64,000 nt of DNA, from contig NZ_ANAY01000001.1 of NCBI RefSeq assembly GCF_000340965.1, positions 62,001 through 126,000 on the forward strand, in the 5' to 3' direction. The notes beneath the pieces are model-generated. The model was not told the origin of the DNA and ran no database searches. It saw nothing but the letters and a program-made list of their open reading frames with translations. The position numbers and the translations under genes are program-made. Of the stretch, positions 34,465 through 43,787 are shown in pieces (within the stretch, counting starts at the first letter, position 1; every line of letters begins with the position of its first letter). This DNA comes from Nocardiopsis kunsanensis DSM 44524. GTDB lineage: Bacteria > Actinomycetota > Actinomycetes > Streptosporangiales > Streptosporangiaceae.

Positions 34465-35069
34465 TACGCCTCCCCCTGGTTCACGTTCGCCCCGCCCAGG
34501 TCCTGCTCGCGCTCGGCCTGCGCGGCCAGCGACCGCCGGTGCTCCAGGGCGCGGCGCAGCTGGGCGCGGCCGCGGTGGATCCTGCTGCGTACGGTTCCGA
34601 GCTTGACCCCGAGTGTTGCGGCGATCTCCTCGTAGGAGAGCCCTTCGATGTCGCACAGCACCACGGGCGCACGGAACTCGGCGGGCAGGGCGTCCAGTGC
34701 GCCCTGCACGTCGGCGTCGAAGTGCCGGTCGTGGTAGCGCTGGGCGGGTGAGGGTTCACGGCCCTCCAGACGTTCGTCCGCGTTCTCGGCCAGACCCTCG
34801 AAGCGGATACGTGCCTTGCGGCGCGCACCGTCGAGGAAGAGGTTGGTCGTGATGCGGTGGAGCCAGCCCTCGAAGGTGCCCGGGGTGTAGTTGGCCAGGG
34901 ACCGGAAGACACGGATGAAGACGTCCTGGGTCAGGTCCTCGGCGTCGTGCTTGTTGCCGGTGAGACGGTAGGCCAGCCGGTACACGCGCGGCGAGTGGTT
35001 TCGGACGACCTCGTCCCAGCTCGGGGGCTCCCATGGTTCGAAGTCCACGGCAGGGCCGGTCTCGGGCAC
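34464..35069 (-). CDS. sigE: ECF RNA polymerase sigma factor, SigE type
   Basis: The 201-residue protein has region 2 ([20 protein letters not shown]) and region 4 ([20 protein letters not shown] followed by [15 protein letters not shown]) of group 4 sigma factors. The linkage with a ZAS anti-sigma, an RseB-like protein and HtrA, and the neighbouring O-methyltransferase gene, match the mycobacterial sigE locus, so an envelope-stress role is likely. The GTG 35069 start follows AAGGGAG. A GGAAC...CGTT promoter upstream suggests autoregulation. Confidence 0.93.
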   Translation of the reverse strand: MPETGPAVDFEPWEPPSWDEVVRNHSPRVYRLAYRLTGNKHDAEDLTQDVFIRVFRSLANYTPGTFEGWLHRITTNLFLDGARRKARIRFEGLAENADERLEGREPSPAQRYHDRHFDADVQGALDALPAEFRAPVVLCDIEGLSYEEIAATLGVKLGTVRSRIHRGRAQLRRALEHRRSLAAQAEREQDLGGANVNQGEA

Positions 35070-35159
35070 CGCTGCTCCCTTCCTCGGGCCGACCCGTCCT
35101 CAGGAGAGGCTGGCCGGGGGGTAGGCATTGTGGCGATCAACGTACGTTCATCCCGTTCC

Positions 35160-35186
35160 AACGTTCGGGGACGCCCGATGAGTTCC
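35160..35186 (-). promoter_or_regulatory. Putative SigE-type promoter of the sigE operon
   Basis: On the minus strand, GGAACT (35186-35181), a 17-base spacer and CGTT (35163-35160) match the ECF consensus GGAAC-N16/17-CGTT. Transcription would start ~85 bases before the sigE GTG. This predicts autoregulation. Confidence 0.6.
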
Positions 35187-35330
35187 CGCTGGCACGCTCG
35201 GAGTTCGTACCGGTTCAGGCTAGTCTTTTCCTGGGACGTGACCTGGCGGCCATCTTCATCCTACGGTGAGTGACCTCTTCCTGGTCATCGCCCTGGACCG
35301 ACACCCGCAACACCACGGTGGGAGGCCGTC

Positions 35331-35996
35331 ATCACTGCGCCGGATGAGAGCACGATCCACACGAGCTGGGCCAGGACCGAGCAGACGAGGTTCGAACAGG
35401 ACGCCCTGGAGGACCCGGTCCTCGCCGAGGCCTACGAGGCCGGGCTCCGGTCGGGGGCCGATCCGGTAGGGGCCGCGGCGGGTTCCGCTCTGCGGTTCCT
35501 GGCCGCGGCCACCCGCGCCCGTTCGGTCGTGGAGGTCGGGACCGGCTGCGGGACGTCGGGCCTGTGGCTGCTGCACGGGATGGCACCGGAGGGGATCCTC
35601 ACCACGGTCGACGTCAACGGCGCCCGCCAGGACTTCGCACGCGGCCTGTTCTCCCGTGCGGGTGCGGGCGCGGGGCGGGCCCGGCTCATCCGCGGGTCGG
35701 CGGGCGAGGTACTGCCACGGCTCACCGACGGCGGTTACGACCTGGTCCTGGTCGACGCGGACGCGGTCTCCTACCCCTTCTACCTGGAGGAGGCGCGGCG
35801 GCTCCTGCGCCCGAACGGCCTGGTGGTCTTCCACAACGCGATGGTGAGCTCCCCCGAACCGGACGGCCCCCTGCGTGCTCCCGACCCGGGGGAGACGGCG
35901 GTGCGCGAGGTGATCCGGACGGTACGCGAGGACGAGCGCATGGTGGCGTTGTTGCTGCCGGTGGGGTCGGGTCTGCTCGCGGCGATCCGCTCCTGA
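35331..35996 (+). CDS. O-methyltransferase (SAM-dependent, Rv1220c-like), apparent ATC start
   Basis: The frame encodes a class I O-methyltransferase: VVEVGTGCGTSGLWLLHGM is the SAM-binding motif I, TTVDVNGARQDFARG motif II and YDLVLVDADAVSYPFY the acidic metal/catalytic region. The N-terminal half (GADPVGAAAGSALRFLAAAT) lies upstream of the first GTG (35529), so a GTG start would delete half of the fold. No ATG, GTG or TTG exists in frame between the stop at 35271-35273 and 35529, but GGGAGG sits five bases before an ATC codon at 35331. This gives 221 residues, the family's normal size. It is divergent from sigE, as in M. tuberculosis. Confidence 0.82.
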   Translation: MTAPDESTIHTSWARTEQTRFEQDALEDPVLAEAYEAGLRSGADPVGAAAGSALRFLAAATRARSVVEVGTGCGTSGLWLLHGMAPEGILTTVDVNGARQDFARGLFSRAGAGAGRARLIRGSAGEVLPRLTDGGYDLVLVDADAVSYPFYLEEARRLLRPNGLVVFHNAMVSSPEPDGPLRAPDPGETAVREVIRTVREDERMVALLLPVGSGLLAAIRS

Positions 35997-36146
35997 CCGC
36001 CGGGCCCGCCCTGCGCTCGGTCTCCTCCGCCGGGTTCCGGGGAGCCGGCCGGATCGGGGCCGGGGGCCGGAAAAACGCGCGGGGCCGGGGGGCTGTCCGC
36101 TATGTTCGGGCCGGTTCCCGACCGCCCCCGAACGGAAGGCCCCTGA

Positions 36147-37192
36147 GTGAGTGCACAGACGACCCGTGTGCGACGTGTGGATCCGGCCGAGGAGGCCTCG
36201 CTGACGGCCTGGTACGAGGTCCTGTCCCGGGCGCTGGACGAAGGCGGCACCGAGGCTGCGCAGGAGGCAGTGCTGCCGCTGGAAGAGATGCGCGGGGTCC
36301 TGGCGGCGGAGGGCCCCGGCGGGCACGCTCTGGCCTTCCTGGCCTCGGAGGAGGACGGCACGCCCGTGGGCGCGCTGCTCCTGGAGTACGACGACGCCGA
36401 ACCGGACACCGTCGAGGTCGACATCGCGGTCCTCCCGGGGCCCGGCGGCGCGGGCACGGCACCGCGTTGCTCCGGACCGCCGGGACGGTGGGGACGGAGC
36501 TGGGGCGCAACACCCAGGTCGTCGAGGTCTCCTCCGGACCGGGACGGGACCTGTCCGACTGCCCCGGGGGCGGGTTCGCCCTCGCCCACGGGTTCGGCGT
36601 CGCCGGGGCCGAGGACCTTCACGTCCTGGACCTGCCGCTGCCACCGGCGGTCGAGGCCCTCCTGCGCGAACGTGTACGCCCGGGCAGGGGCGAGCCGGAG
36701 GTGACCGGTTGGCAGGACGAGTGCCCCGACGGGCTGCTGGAACCCTGCGCCCTCCTGCGCGAGGACCTGGGACACGGTCCGGCGGAGGGCACCGCGGGCG
36801 GCGACGAGGGCCCGCACACCGTGGCGGACCGCACCGAACGCGTGCGCCTGGCGGAGGCCCGGCGGGCCGAGGAGGGTGTGCATTCGCTGGTCTCGGCCGC
36901 TCTCGACGCCTCGGGGAGGGCGGTCGGCCTGAGCGAGCTGGTGCTGTTGCCCGGTTCCGGGGCCGTCGACCAGGCCGGCACACTCGTACTGCCCGAGCAC
37001 CGGGGCCGGGGCCTGGGCAGTCGGCTGTGGTTGCGCAACCTCACCGACCTGGCCCGTGCCTTCCCCGAACGGGACCGTGTGCGTGTCCGGACCGGCCCGG
37101 GGGACGAGGCGGCCCGCGGGACCGCCGCCGAGCTCGGTTTCCGTCCGGTCGAGCGGACCTTCGCCCTGGAGCGCGCTCTCCCGGGGGACTGA
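36147..37192 (+). pseudogene. Two-domain GNAT acetyltransferase gene with a one-base frameshift
   Basis: The frame from GTG 36147 (GGAAGG eight bases upstream) encodes the first GNAT half up to EVDIAVLPG, then turns into non-sense. The next frame carries RRRGHGTALLRTAGTVG, the acetyl-CoA loop that should follow, and continues to the stop at 37190-37192 with the second GNAT domain (LPEHRGRGLGSRLWLRNL). Adding one G at the GGGG run (36437-36440) restores LPGARRRGHG and a protein of about 348 residues. It is either a recent frameshift or an assembly indel. Double GNAT proteins acetylate small amines; this one's substrate is unknown. Confidence 0.78.
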
Positions 37193-37203
37193 CCCCGGCG
37201 CGC

Positions 37204-37238
37204 GGACGCCCCGCCGGCACCGGGCCGGCGGGGCGTCC
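37204..37238. terminator. Bidirectional terminator
   Basis: A perfect 14-bp stem, GGACGCCCCGCCGG (37204-37217) with its complement (37225-37238), encloses a seven-base loop, between the convergent GNAT and pepA genes. Confidence 0.85.
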
Positions 37239-37254
37239 TGCTGCCGTGGGGGCG

Positions 37255-38730
37255 CTAGCGGCCGGACAGCCAGCGCAGCAGCGTACGCGTGGTGAAGGCG
37301 GTCCCGCCCTTGCTGAACAGCCCGGTCTCCTGCATCGAGCGGCCCGGGCCTGCGATGTCCAGATGGGCCCAGGGCAGCCCACCGGTGAACTCCCTCAGGA
37401 ACAGGGCGGCGTCGGTGGCCCCTGCCGGACCGAAATCGGTGCCCCTGGTGCCGATGTTGGCCAGGTCGGCGATCCGGGACCGGGTGGTCTCGGCGTACTC
37501 CTCGGTCAGCGGCATCCGCCAGAGCGGCTCACCGGAGTCCTTCGAGGCCTGTTCCAGCTCGGCTGCCAGGCCGTCGTCGGTGCTGTAGAGCGCGCCGATC
37601 CCGGTGCCCAGGGCGAGTTTGGCCGCGCCGGTCAGGGTGGCCACGTCCACGATGACGTCGGGATCGAGCTCGGTGGAGGCGTACCCCATGGCGTCGGCCA
37701 GGACCAGGCGCCCCTCGGCGTCGCTGTTGAGGACCTCGACGGTCTTGCCCGTGTAGGTGGTGAGCACGTCGCCGATGCGCGTGGCGTCACCGGAGAAGGA
37801 GTTCTCCGCCAGAGCGAGCAACCCGGTCACCCGCACGTTGCTGCCCATGTCGCGCAGGGCCGAGAGCACGCCCAGGACGATCGCCGAACCGCTCATGTCG
37901 GTCTTCATGAGCTTCATGTTGTCGTTCGGCTTCAACGACAGGCCGCCGGTGTCGAACGTGATGCCCTTACCCACCAGCACCACGTGTGCCGTCGGGCTCT
38001 CGGGGGTGTAGGAGAGCTCGACCAGACGCGGCGGACGGTCGGAGGCCTGGCCGACACCGAGGATGGCGCCGAAACCGGCGTCCTGCAGTTCCTCCTCGTC
38101 CCGGACGCGCACGGTCAGACCGCCGTCCCGGGCGACCTCGCCGGCCCGTTCCGCCATCCACACGGGGGTCTTGGTGCGAGAGGGCGTGTTGATGAGGTCG
38201 CGTGCCAGTGCGGTGGCGGCCGCGAGACGGGTGCCGCGCTCCACGGCGTCTGCGGGGACATCGCCGACGAGGTCGATCGCGGGCGCGGGGCGTTTGTCCT
38301 TCGGGACCTCACCCGTCTTGAGGGTGAAGGCGTAGGAAGCCAGCAGGGCGCCCTCGACGAAGGCGGTGGCGGCCTCGGGGGACAGTTCCGGCCAGGCCAC
38401 CGCCACATGCTGCTTGCCGCGCGCGGCGCGTGCGATCGCGGCCCCGGCCTTCCGGAGGTCGTCGGGTGTGCCCGCATCGACCCCCAGAAGCGCCAGTCGG
38501 GCCAGTCCGGCCTCGCGCCGGACCGGGAGCTGGGAGAGCTCCCCGGCCCCGCCGGTGAGCTCGTAGTGAGCGATCAGATCGGTGAGCGGAGCCGGGAGGA
38601 CCGCGGTGAGACCACCGTCGACGGTCCCGGAGGGAGAACCGTCCTCCTTCGTCACGGGCAGGACCAGCAGGTCCGCGGTGGATTCGGTGAGAGTGCCCGG
38701 AACCGGGCTGATCTCCGTGGCGAATGGCAC
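37255..38730 (-). CDS. pepA: Leucyl aminopeptidase (M17)
   Basis: The 491-residue protein has an N-terminal macrodomain-like half and a C-terminal catalytic half. VLVGKGITFDTGGLSLKP provides the metal-binding Lys/Asp, KTDMSGSAIVLG the second Asp, and VLNSDAEGRLVLADA the signature (NTDAEGRL family, here with Ser). It removes N-terminal residues from peptides in the cytoplasm as a two-metal hexamer. ATG 38730 gives normal length. The gene lies alone after the DUF3117 gene, 77 bases apart on the same strand. Confidence 0.95.
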   Translation of the reverse strand: MPFATEISPVPGTLTESTADLLVLPVTKEDGSPSGTVDGGLTAVLPAPLTDLIAHYELTGGAGELSQLPVRREAGLARLALLGVDAGTPDDLRKAGAAIARAARGKQHVAVAWPELSPEAATAFVEGALLASYAFTLKTGEVPKDKRPAPAIDLVGDVPADAVERGTRLAAATALARDLINTPSRTKTPVWMAERAGEVARDGGLTVRVRDEEELQDAGFGAILGVGQASDRPPRLVELSYTPESPTAHVVLVGKGITFDTGGLSLKPNDNMKLMKTDMSGSAIVLGVLSALRDMGSNVRVTGLLALAENSFSGDATRIGDVLTTYTGKTVEVLNSDAEGRLVLADAMGYASTELDPDVIVDVATLTGAAKLALGTGIGALYSTDDGLAAELEQASKDSGEPLWRMPLTEEYAETTRSRIADLANIGTRGTDFGPAGATDAALFLREFTGGLPWAHLDIAGPGRSMQETGLFSKGGTAFTTRTLLRWLSGR

Positions 38731-38807
38731 AGGCCGCTCACAATCGTTCGCTCAGGGTCGAGAGGTGGGTCCATCTCGGGGGTTTCGGGGGAGATGAGTG
38801 TGTCGGA

Positions 38808-38975
38808 TCAGCCGACGACACCCTGGAGCTCGTCACGGAGCTGGTTGGCCTCGTCGGCCGTGAGCTCCACGACCAGGCGGCCACCGCCCTCGAGCGGGAC
38901 GCGCATGATGATGCCGCGGCCCTCCTTGGTGACCTCCATGGGCCCGTCACTGGTCCTCGGCTTCATGGCCGCCAT
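38808..38975 (-). CDS. DUF3117 small protein (Rv1211-like)
   Basis: The 55-residue protein starts MAAMKPRTSDGPMEVTKEGR and ends with ADEANQLRDELQG. This is the highly conserved DUF3117 family found across actinobacteria; the M. tuberculosis relative is Rv1211 near the sigE region. ATG 38975 has AAGGGGA six bases upstream; the open frame runs on to 39098 but only this part is conserved. The fold is one beta sheet plus a helix by appearance. Function unknown. The 286-base region upstream includes AT-rich blocks (attatc 39120-39125 and tatatc near 39217) that may be promoters for it. Confidence 0.92.
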   Translation of the reverse strand: MAAMKPRTSDGPMEVTKEGRGIIMRVPLEGGGRLVVELTADEANQLRDELQGVVG

Positions 38976-39261
38976 GCCATTTCCCCTTTCTGGTGTTCCT
39001 CGCGGGTGGCCGGGCCACTGGTCCGGTGCCGATCCGCTGGTGCGTCCCGGCTCCGGAGCCCCGGGCCGGCTACGTGTGTCCACGCCCATGTGGCGCAAGG
39101 GACGTGAATCACTCTTCGTCCATTATCTCGGACGTTGACCCCTGGATGTGCGCCGGACGACAGCCGGATCGCCCACCACGGACGCCCACCAACGAAGAAT
39201 CGTCGATCAGTAAGGTTATATCGGCACGGACCGCTGCCGAGGAGACGGCCGGTACGCCGCC

Positions 39262-39852
39262 CTACTCGAGGACCCCGGTGGAGACCATGCGGGTCCCGTC
39301 GTCGGTGACCGAGGCCCATTCGCTGTCGAGCCCTCCGTCACCGTTCGGCCAGACCGTCAGCTCGGAGTCGTCGACGCAGCGCTCCTGCGGGTCGGAGGTC
39401 TCGCTGTAGGTGTAGACCAGCCGGTCGCCGTCGCGGGCGCTGAGTTCGAGCGTGCCCGAACAGCTGAAGGTGGTCCATGCGGTGCTGCCGCGCTCGGCAC
39501 CCTCCTCGATGCGCACCTGGGCGTCCCACTCGGCGACGGGGGCGCCGTTGGTGTCGACCTGTTTCATCTGCCCCGACCAGGAACCCTCGAAGGCGGAGAC
39601 GGGGGCGTCGTCGTCGCCGGAGGGCGCGGCAGCCCCGTCGAGCACGAATTTCCAGAGCGCGTAGCCGCCCGCCCCGAGCAGCAGCAGGAACGCCAGGACC
39701 GCTGCTGTGATCACGACCTTGCGGCGGCGCCGTCCGCTGTGCCGGTTCGAACGCGGCGGCGGCCACAGGGACATCCCGCGCACGGGTGAAGCAGAAGCGT
39801 CCGCACCGTGCTCACCGTCGGAGCCCGGTTCGAGTTCGGCTGCTGTGTCCAT
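39262..39852 (-). CDS. Single-pass membrane protein with extracytoplasmic domain, unknown
   Basis: The 196-residue protein has a basic cytoplasmic head (RSNRHSGRRRRKVV), one membrane helix (about 50-70) and a ~115-residue outer domain with GSWSGQMKQVDTNG, a Cys pair (FSCSG and ERCVDD) that may form a disulfide, and many beta-type stretches. This resembles small actinobacterial beta-sandwich proteins that follow a kinase-like or unknown N-terminus, but I cannot name a family. ATG 39852 has GAGGA eight bases upstream; GTG 39867 and ATG 39861 are alternatives. Confidence 0.75.
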   Translation of the reverse strand: MDTAAELEPGSDGEHGADASASPVRGMSLWPPPRSNRHSGRRRRKVVITAAVLAFLLLLGAGGYALWKFVLDGAAAPSGDDDAPVSAFEGSWSGQMKQVDTNGAPVAEWDAQVRIEEGAERGSTAWTTFSCSGTLELSARDGDRLVYTYSETSDPQERCVDDSELTVWPNGDGGLDSEWASVTDDGTRMVSTGVLE

Positions 39853-40019
39853 CCTCGCCATCCTCACCCAAAGGGTCCCCGTCCGCGGGAGGGGCGGGGA
39901 GACGCATGTACAGCAAGCGAGAATAGAGCACAGTCCCGCGAAGCATCACCCGACAAAGTCGGACTCGCCATGATCCACGCCACACGGTCCGGCTGCCCGA
40001 GTACTGCCCCGGAACGCCC

Positions 40020-40517
40020 TCAGGCGCCGCCGCCTCGGCTTCCACCGCCCGCCGAGGTCTCCTGCGCCGGCCGTCCACCCTCTCCGGAAGTGTCGGCGGT
40101 CTCACCCGGGAGAGGGGTTTCGGCCGGGAAACGGTGGTCCTCCTTCGGCGCCGTCCCCGGGTCCCCGGGCACCCGCGTGTCCGCGGCCGGCCCGGTGCCC
40201 TCGGGCACGTAGGAGGGGTCGAGCCGGGAAAGGCGCCACTCGAGGTCGGCGATGTGTTCCTCGCGTTCCTTGAGGGTCCCGGTCAGGCGCACCAGGAGGT
40301 CGTCGACCGCACGCACGTGGTATCCCCACAGCGACAGGGGCACCATCAGGCGGCCGAGCTCGGAGGAGCGCACGGGACGGTTCTCGGGCAGGTCGAGCGG
40401 GGGGAAGTCCGCCTCGTACCGGGCGAGCTGGCCGCCCTTGCCGAGCACGGCGTAGACGACGCCGACGAGAACGGCGAGTGCGGCCAACCCGATGAGGATC
40501 ATGATGAAGACAGGCAC
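40020..40517 (-). CDS. DivIVA-domain membrane protein
   Basis: The 165-residue protein has one N-terminal membrane helix (5-24). A DivIVA/DUF3043-like helical segment follows, with LSLWGYHVRAVDDLLVRLTG (the GYxxxxVD pattern of DivIVA starts) and a short coiled coil (TLKEREEHIADLEWRLSRLD). A Pro/Gly/Glu-rich disordered tail ends it. Such proteins localise to curved membranes or the growing tip in actinobacteria. The gene lies 54 bases downstream of the LOG gene on the same strand. A specific role is not visible. Confidence 0.8.
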   Translation of the reverse strand: MPVFIMILIGLAALAVLVGVVYAVLGKGGQLARYEADFPPLDLPENRPVRSSELGRLMVPLSLWGYHVRAVDDLLVRLTGTLKEREEHIADLEWRLSRLDPSYVPEGTGPAADTRVPGDPGTAPKEDHRFPAETPLPGETADTSGEGGRPAQETSAGGGSRGGGA

Positions 40518-40571
40518 GTGGATGATCGTGCCACAACCGCTCCGTCCTCAGGGAGACGAAGACGGTCCCGA

Positions 40572-41333
40572 TCAGGAGTCCTGCCCGTTTTTCCGTTCGA
40601 GGTCCTTGTGGACGCGCCGGATGAGCTCCACGACCTCGGCGGGGTCGTCGACCTGCTGCACGAGGTCCATGTCCTCCGACTTGATGAGCCCGTTCTCCAG
40701 CAGGGCCCCCTCGATCCAGTCGCGCAGGCCGCCCCAGAAGTCGGATCCGACCAGCACCACGGGGAAACGGGTCACCTTCCTGGTCTGTACCAGGGTGATC
40801 GCCTCGAAGAGTTCGTCGAGGGTGCCGAACCCGCCGGGGAGCACGACGAAGGCCTGCGCGTACTTGACGAACATCGTCTTGCGCACGAAGAAGTAGCGGA
40901 AGGTCATCCCGACGTCGACATAAGGGTTGAGGGACTGTTCGAAAGGCAGCTCGATGCCGAGGCCCACCGAACGGCCGTCGCGTTCCTGGGCCCCCTTGTT
41001 GGCGGCCTCCATCATCCCCGGACCGCCGCCGGTGATGGTCGCGTACCCGGCCTCGGCGAGCTTGCGGCCCACCTCCACGCCCAGGTTGTAGTAGCGCGTA
41101 CCCGGCTCGATGCGCGCCGAACCGAAGACACTCACCGCCGAGGGCAGTTCCGACAACAGGCCGAAACCCTCCACGAACTCCGACTGGATGCGCAGCACCC
41201 GCCACGGATCGGTGTGTACCCAGTCGGTGGGACCTCGCCGGTCGAGGAGTCGCTGGTCGGTGGTGGTCGTGGGGATGGCCCGACCGCGGTAGGTCAGGGG
41301 GCCCGCTCGGCGAATCTGCTCTTCTTCCGTCAT
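40572..41333 (-). CDS. LOG family protein (cytokinin riboside 5'-monophosphate phosphoribohydrolase type)
   Basis: The 253-residue Rossmann protein has the LOG signature GGFGTLDELFEAITLVQT with the catalytic Arg/Glu, and VTGGGPGMMEAANKGAQERD in the N-terminal half. LOG proteins remove ribose 5-phosphate from N6-modified AMP. They were formerly called lysine decarboxylases (TIGR00730). It is conserved next to dapE in actinobacteria. The start has no ribosome-binding site and lies six bases after TAGCTT on the minus strand (41345-41340), so the transcript is probably leaderless. Confidence 0.93.
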   Translation of the reverse strand: MTEEEQIRRAGPLTYRGRAIPTTTTDQRLLDRRGPTDWVHTDPWRVLRIQSEFVEGFGLLSELPSAVSVFGSARIEPGTRYYNLGVEVGRKLAEAGYATITGGGPGMMEAANKGAQERDGRSVGLGIELPFEQSLNPYVDVGMTFRYFFVRKTMFVKYAQAFVVLPGGFGTLDELFEAITLVQTRKVTRFPVVLVGSDFWGGLRDWIEGALLENGLIKSEDMDLVQQVDDPAEVVELIRRVHKDLERKNGQDS

Positions 41334-41339
41334 GGGCCA

Positions 41340-41345
41340 AAGCTA
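41340..41345 (-). promoter_or_regulatory. -10 box (TAGCTT) of the LOG gene, leaderless
   Basis: On the minus strand TAGCTT is followed by six bases and the ATG at 41333. Confidence 0.5.
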
Positions 41346-41506
41346 TCCGGCCGATCCGGGCTCACACGCGACACACGAGTGAATCCGCTGACAACACAAT
41401 GCTCACAAGCCAGTTCGTAGCCCTTGGGCACCACAAGCCCCGGGGCCGTCCCGCGCGCCTGCCCGCCCCAGGGGCCGCTGAGGGAGGCTCCGACAGGGCG
41501 GGCCGG

Positions 41507-41532
41507 CCGTCCCGGGCAGTGGTCCGGGACGG
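41507..41532. terminator. Terminator after dapE
   Basis: CCGTCCCGG (41507-41515) pairs with CCGGGACGG (41524-41532) around an eight-base loop, 13 bases downstream of the minus-strand dapE stop. Confidence 0.7.
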
Positions 41533-41544
41533 GCCGCGAACGTG

Positions 41545-42603
41545 TCAGCCGCGGAGCCAGGCGAGCATCCGCGCCTCGGCGTCGGCGATCTTGGCGGTCT
41601 CCGCGTACTCGTCACGGGTGTGGGCCAGCATCGGGTCGCCGGGACCGTAGTTGACCGCGGGCACCCCCAGTCCGGAGAAGAGGGAGACGTCGGTCCAACC
41701 GAGCTTGGCACGGGCCCGGCCCTCCCCCACGGCCTCGACGAAGGCGGCGGCGGAGGGGTCCTCCAGCCCGGGACGGGCGGGAGCGGCGGCGTCGACGACG
41801 GTGACCTCGAACCCGTCGAAGACCTCGCGCAGGTGGGCCTCGGCCGCCTCCACCGACAGGTCGGGGGCGAAGCGGTAGTTGACCTTGACGACGCACTCGT
41901 CCGGAATGACGTTGCCGGCGACCCCGCCCTCGACGAAGACGGCGTTGAGCCCCTCGTGGAACTGCAGCCCCTCGACCACCGGTTCACGGGGGGTGTAGGC
42001 ACGCAGCCGGTCGAGGATCTCCCCCGCCTTGTGGATGGCGTTCTCCCCCATCCAGGACCGGGCACTGTGGGCGCGCTTGCCGGAGGCGGAGACCTCGACG
42101 CGCATGGTGCCCTGGCAGCCGCCCTCGATCATTCCGTCGGTGGGTTCCATGAGGATCGCGAAGTCCCCGGCCAGCCACTCGGGACGGTTGCGCGAGAGCC
42201 GCGCCAGACCGTTGCGGGAGGCGTCGACCTCCTCGTTGTCGTAGAAGACGAGGGTGAGGTCGTGCACGGGCTCGGTGAGCAGCCGGGCCAGGCGCAGCTG
42301 GACGGCCACCCCGGCCTTCATGTCGGTGGAACCGCACCCGTAGAGCCGCCCCTCCTCCAGGCGGGAGGGCACGTTGTCCACGATCGGCACGGTGTCGAGG
42401 TGGCCGGCGACGACGATCCGGCGGTCGCGGCCCAGCTCGGTGCGGGCCACGACGGCGTCACCGTCCCGGTACACGGTGAGGTGGTCCAGTTCCCGGAGCC
42501 CGGCCTCGACGAGGTCGGCGAGGGCACGCTCGTCACCGCTCTCCGAACGCACGTCCACGAGGGCGCCGGTGAGTTCCACCGCGTCCGAGTTCAGGTCCAG
42601 CAT
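41545..42603 (-). CDS. dapE: Succinyl-diaminopimelate desuccinylase
   Basis: The 352-residue M20 metallopeptidase-fold protein has a zinc ligand in VVAGHLDTVPI, GCGSTDMKAGVAVQL with the bridging Asp, and VFYDNEEVDASRNG with the catalytic Glu. The dimerisation domain (about 170-280) has HSARSWMGENAIHKAGEIL. It removes succinate from N-succinyl-LL-diaminopimelate in lysine and cell-wall synthesis. It follows dapD on the same strand after a pair of hairpins. The start ATG 42603 fits the family N-terminus. Confidence 0.95.
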   Translation of the reverse strand: MLDLNSDAVELTGALVDVRSESGDERALADLVEAGLRELDHLTVYRDGDAVVARTELGRDRRIVVAGHLDTVPIVDNVPSRLEEGRLYGCGSTDMKAGVAVQLRLARLLTEPVHDLTLVFYDNEEVDASRNGLARLSRNRPEWLAGDFAILMEPTDGMIEGGCQGTMRVEVSASGKRAHSARSWMGENAIHKAGEILDRLRAYTPREPVVEGLQFHEGLNAVFVEGGVAGNVIPDECVVKVNYRFAPDLSVEAAEAHLREVFDGFEVTVVDAAAPARPGLEDPSAAAFVEAVGEGRARAKLGWTDVSLFSGLGVPAVNYGPGDPMLAHTRDEYAETAKIADAEARMLAWLRG

Positions 42604-42641
42604 GCTCTCGCCCGCTTTCGCTTCAGGTCAGTGTCGTTGCT

Positions 42642-42700
42642 CCGGCGTCCTGCGACAGGACGCCGGGGCGTTCCCTCCCGCACGGGAGGGAACGCCCCGG
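42642..42700. terminator. Two overlapping hairpins between dapD and dapE
   Basis: On the minus strand, the first stem is an 18-bp perfect repeat (42700-42683 with 42680-42663, two-base loop). The second is an 11-bp perfect stem (42666-42656 with 42652-42642, CGA loop). They share bases 42663-42666, so both cannot be fully formed. They act as a terminator for dapD or as alternative structures. Confidence 0.7.
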
Positions 42701-42744
42701 AAGAAAAACGGTACGCCATCGGCCGTTCCGGCGGCGTACCGCTG

Positions 42745-43581
<837 letters not shown>

Positions 43582-43681
43582 GTGCCTCACGTTAACGGAC
43601 GCCACCGAGTGGCGGGCCCCATCCCACGCACGTAGAAGCCCACAACGGCCGGGTTCTCCTCCACTCGTCCCGGGTCCCGAC

Positions 43682-43687
43682 TAGAAT
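43682..43687 (+). promoter_or_regulatory. Possible -10 box (TAGAAT)
   Basis: TAGAAT lies about 100 bases before the GTG at 43788 and matches TAnnnT. The -35 side is unclear. Confidence 0.4.
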
Positions 43688-43787
43688 GCGGGCGCAGGCG
43701 CCCCGTGGCGCCACTCGCGGCCCACCCGCCCCCCCCTCCGCCGGAGGTGGGCCGTACCCGCCCCGCTCCCGACCTCTTGAGGCATAC

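Noticed and set aside
36709-39138. An 809-codon plus-strand frame over pepA
   Set aside because: Antisense to a clear leucyl aminopeptidase; the composition is that of an antisense GC frame.
43686-43787. N-terminal extension of the lysozyme-like protein
   Set aside because: It is Pro/Arg-rich with no homology; GTG 43788 has a good ribosome-binding site and a proper membrane-anchor start.
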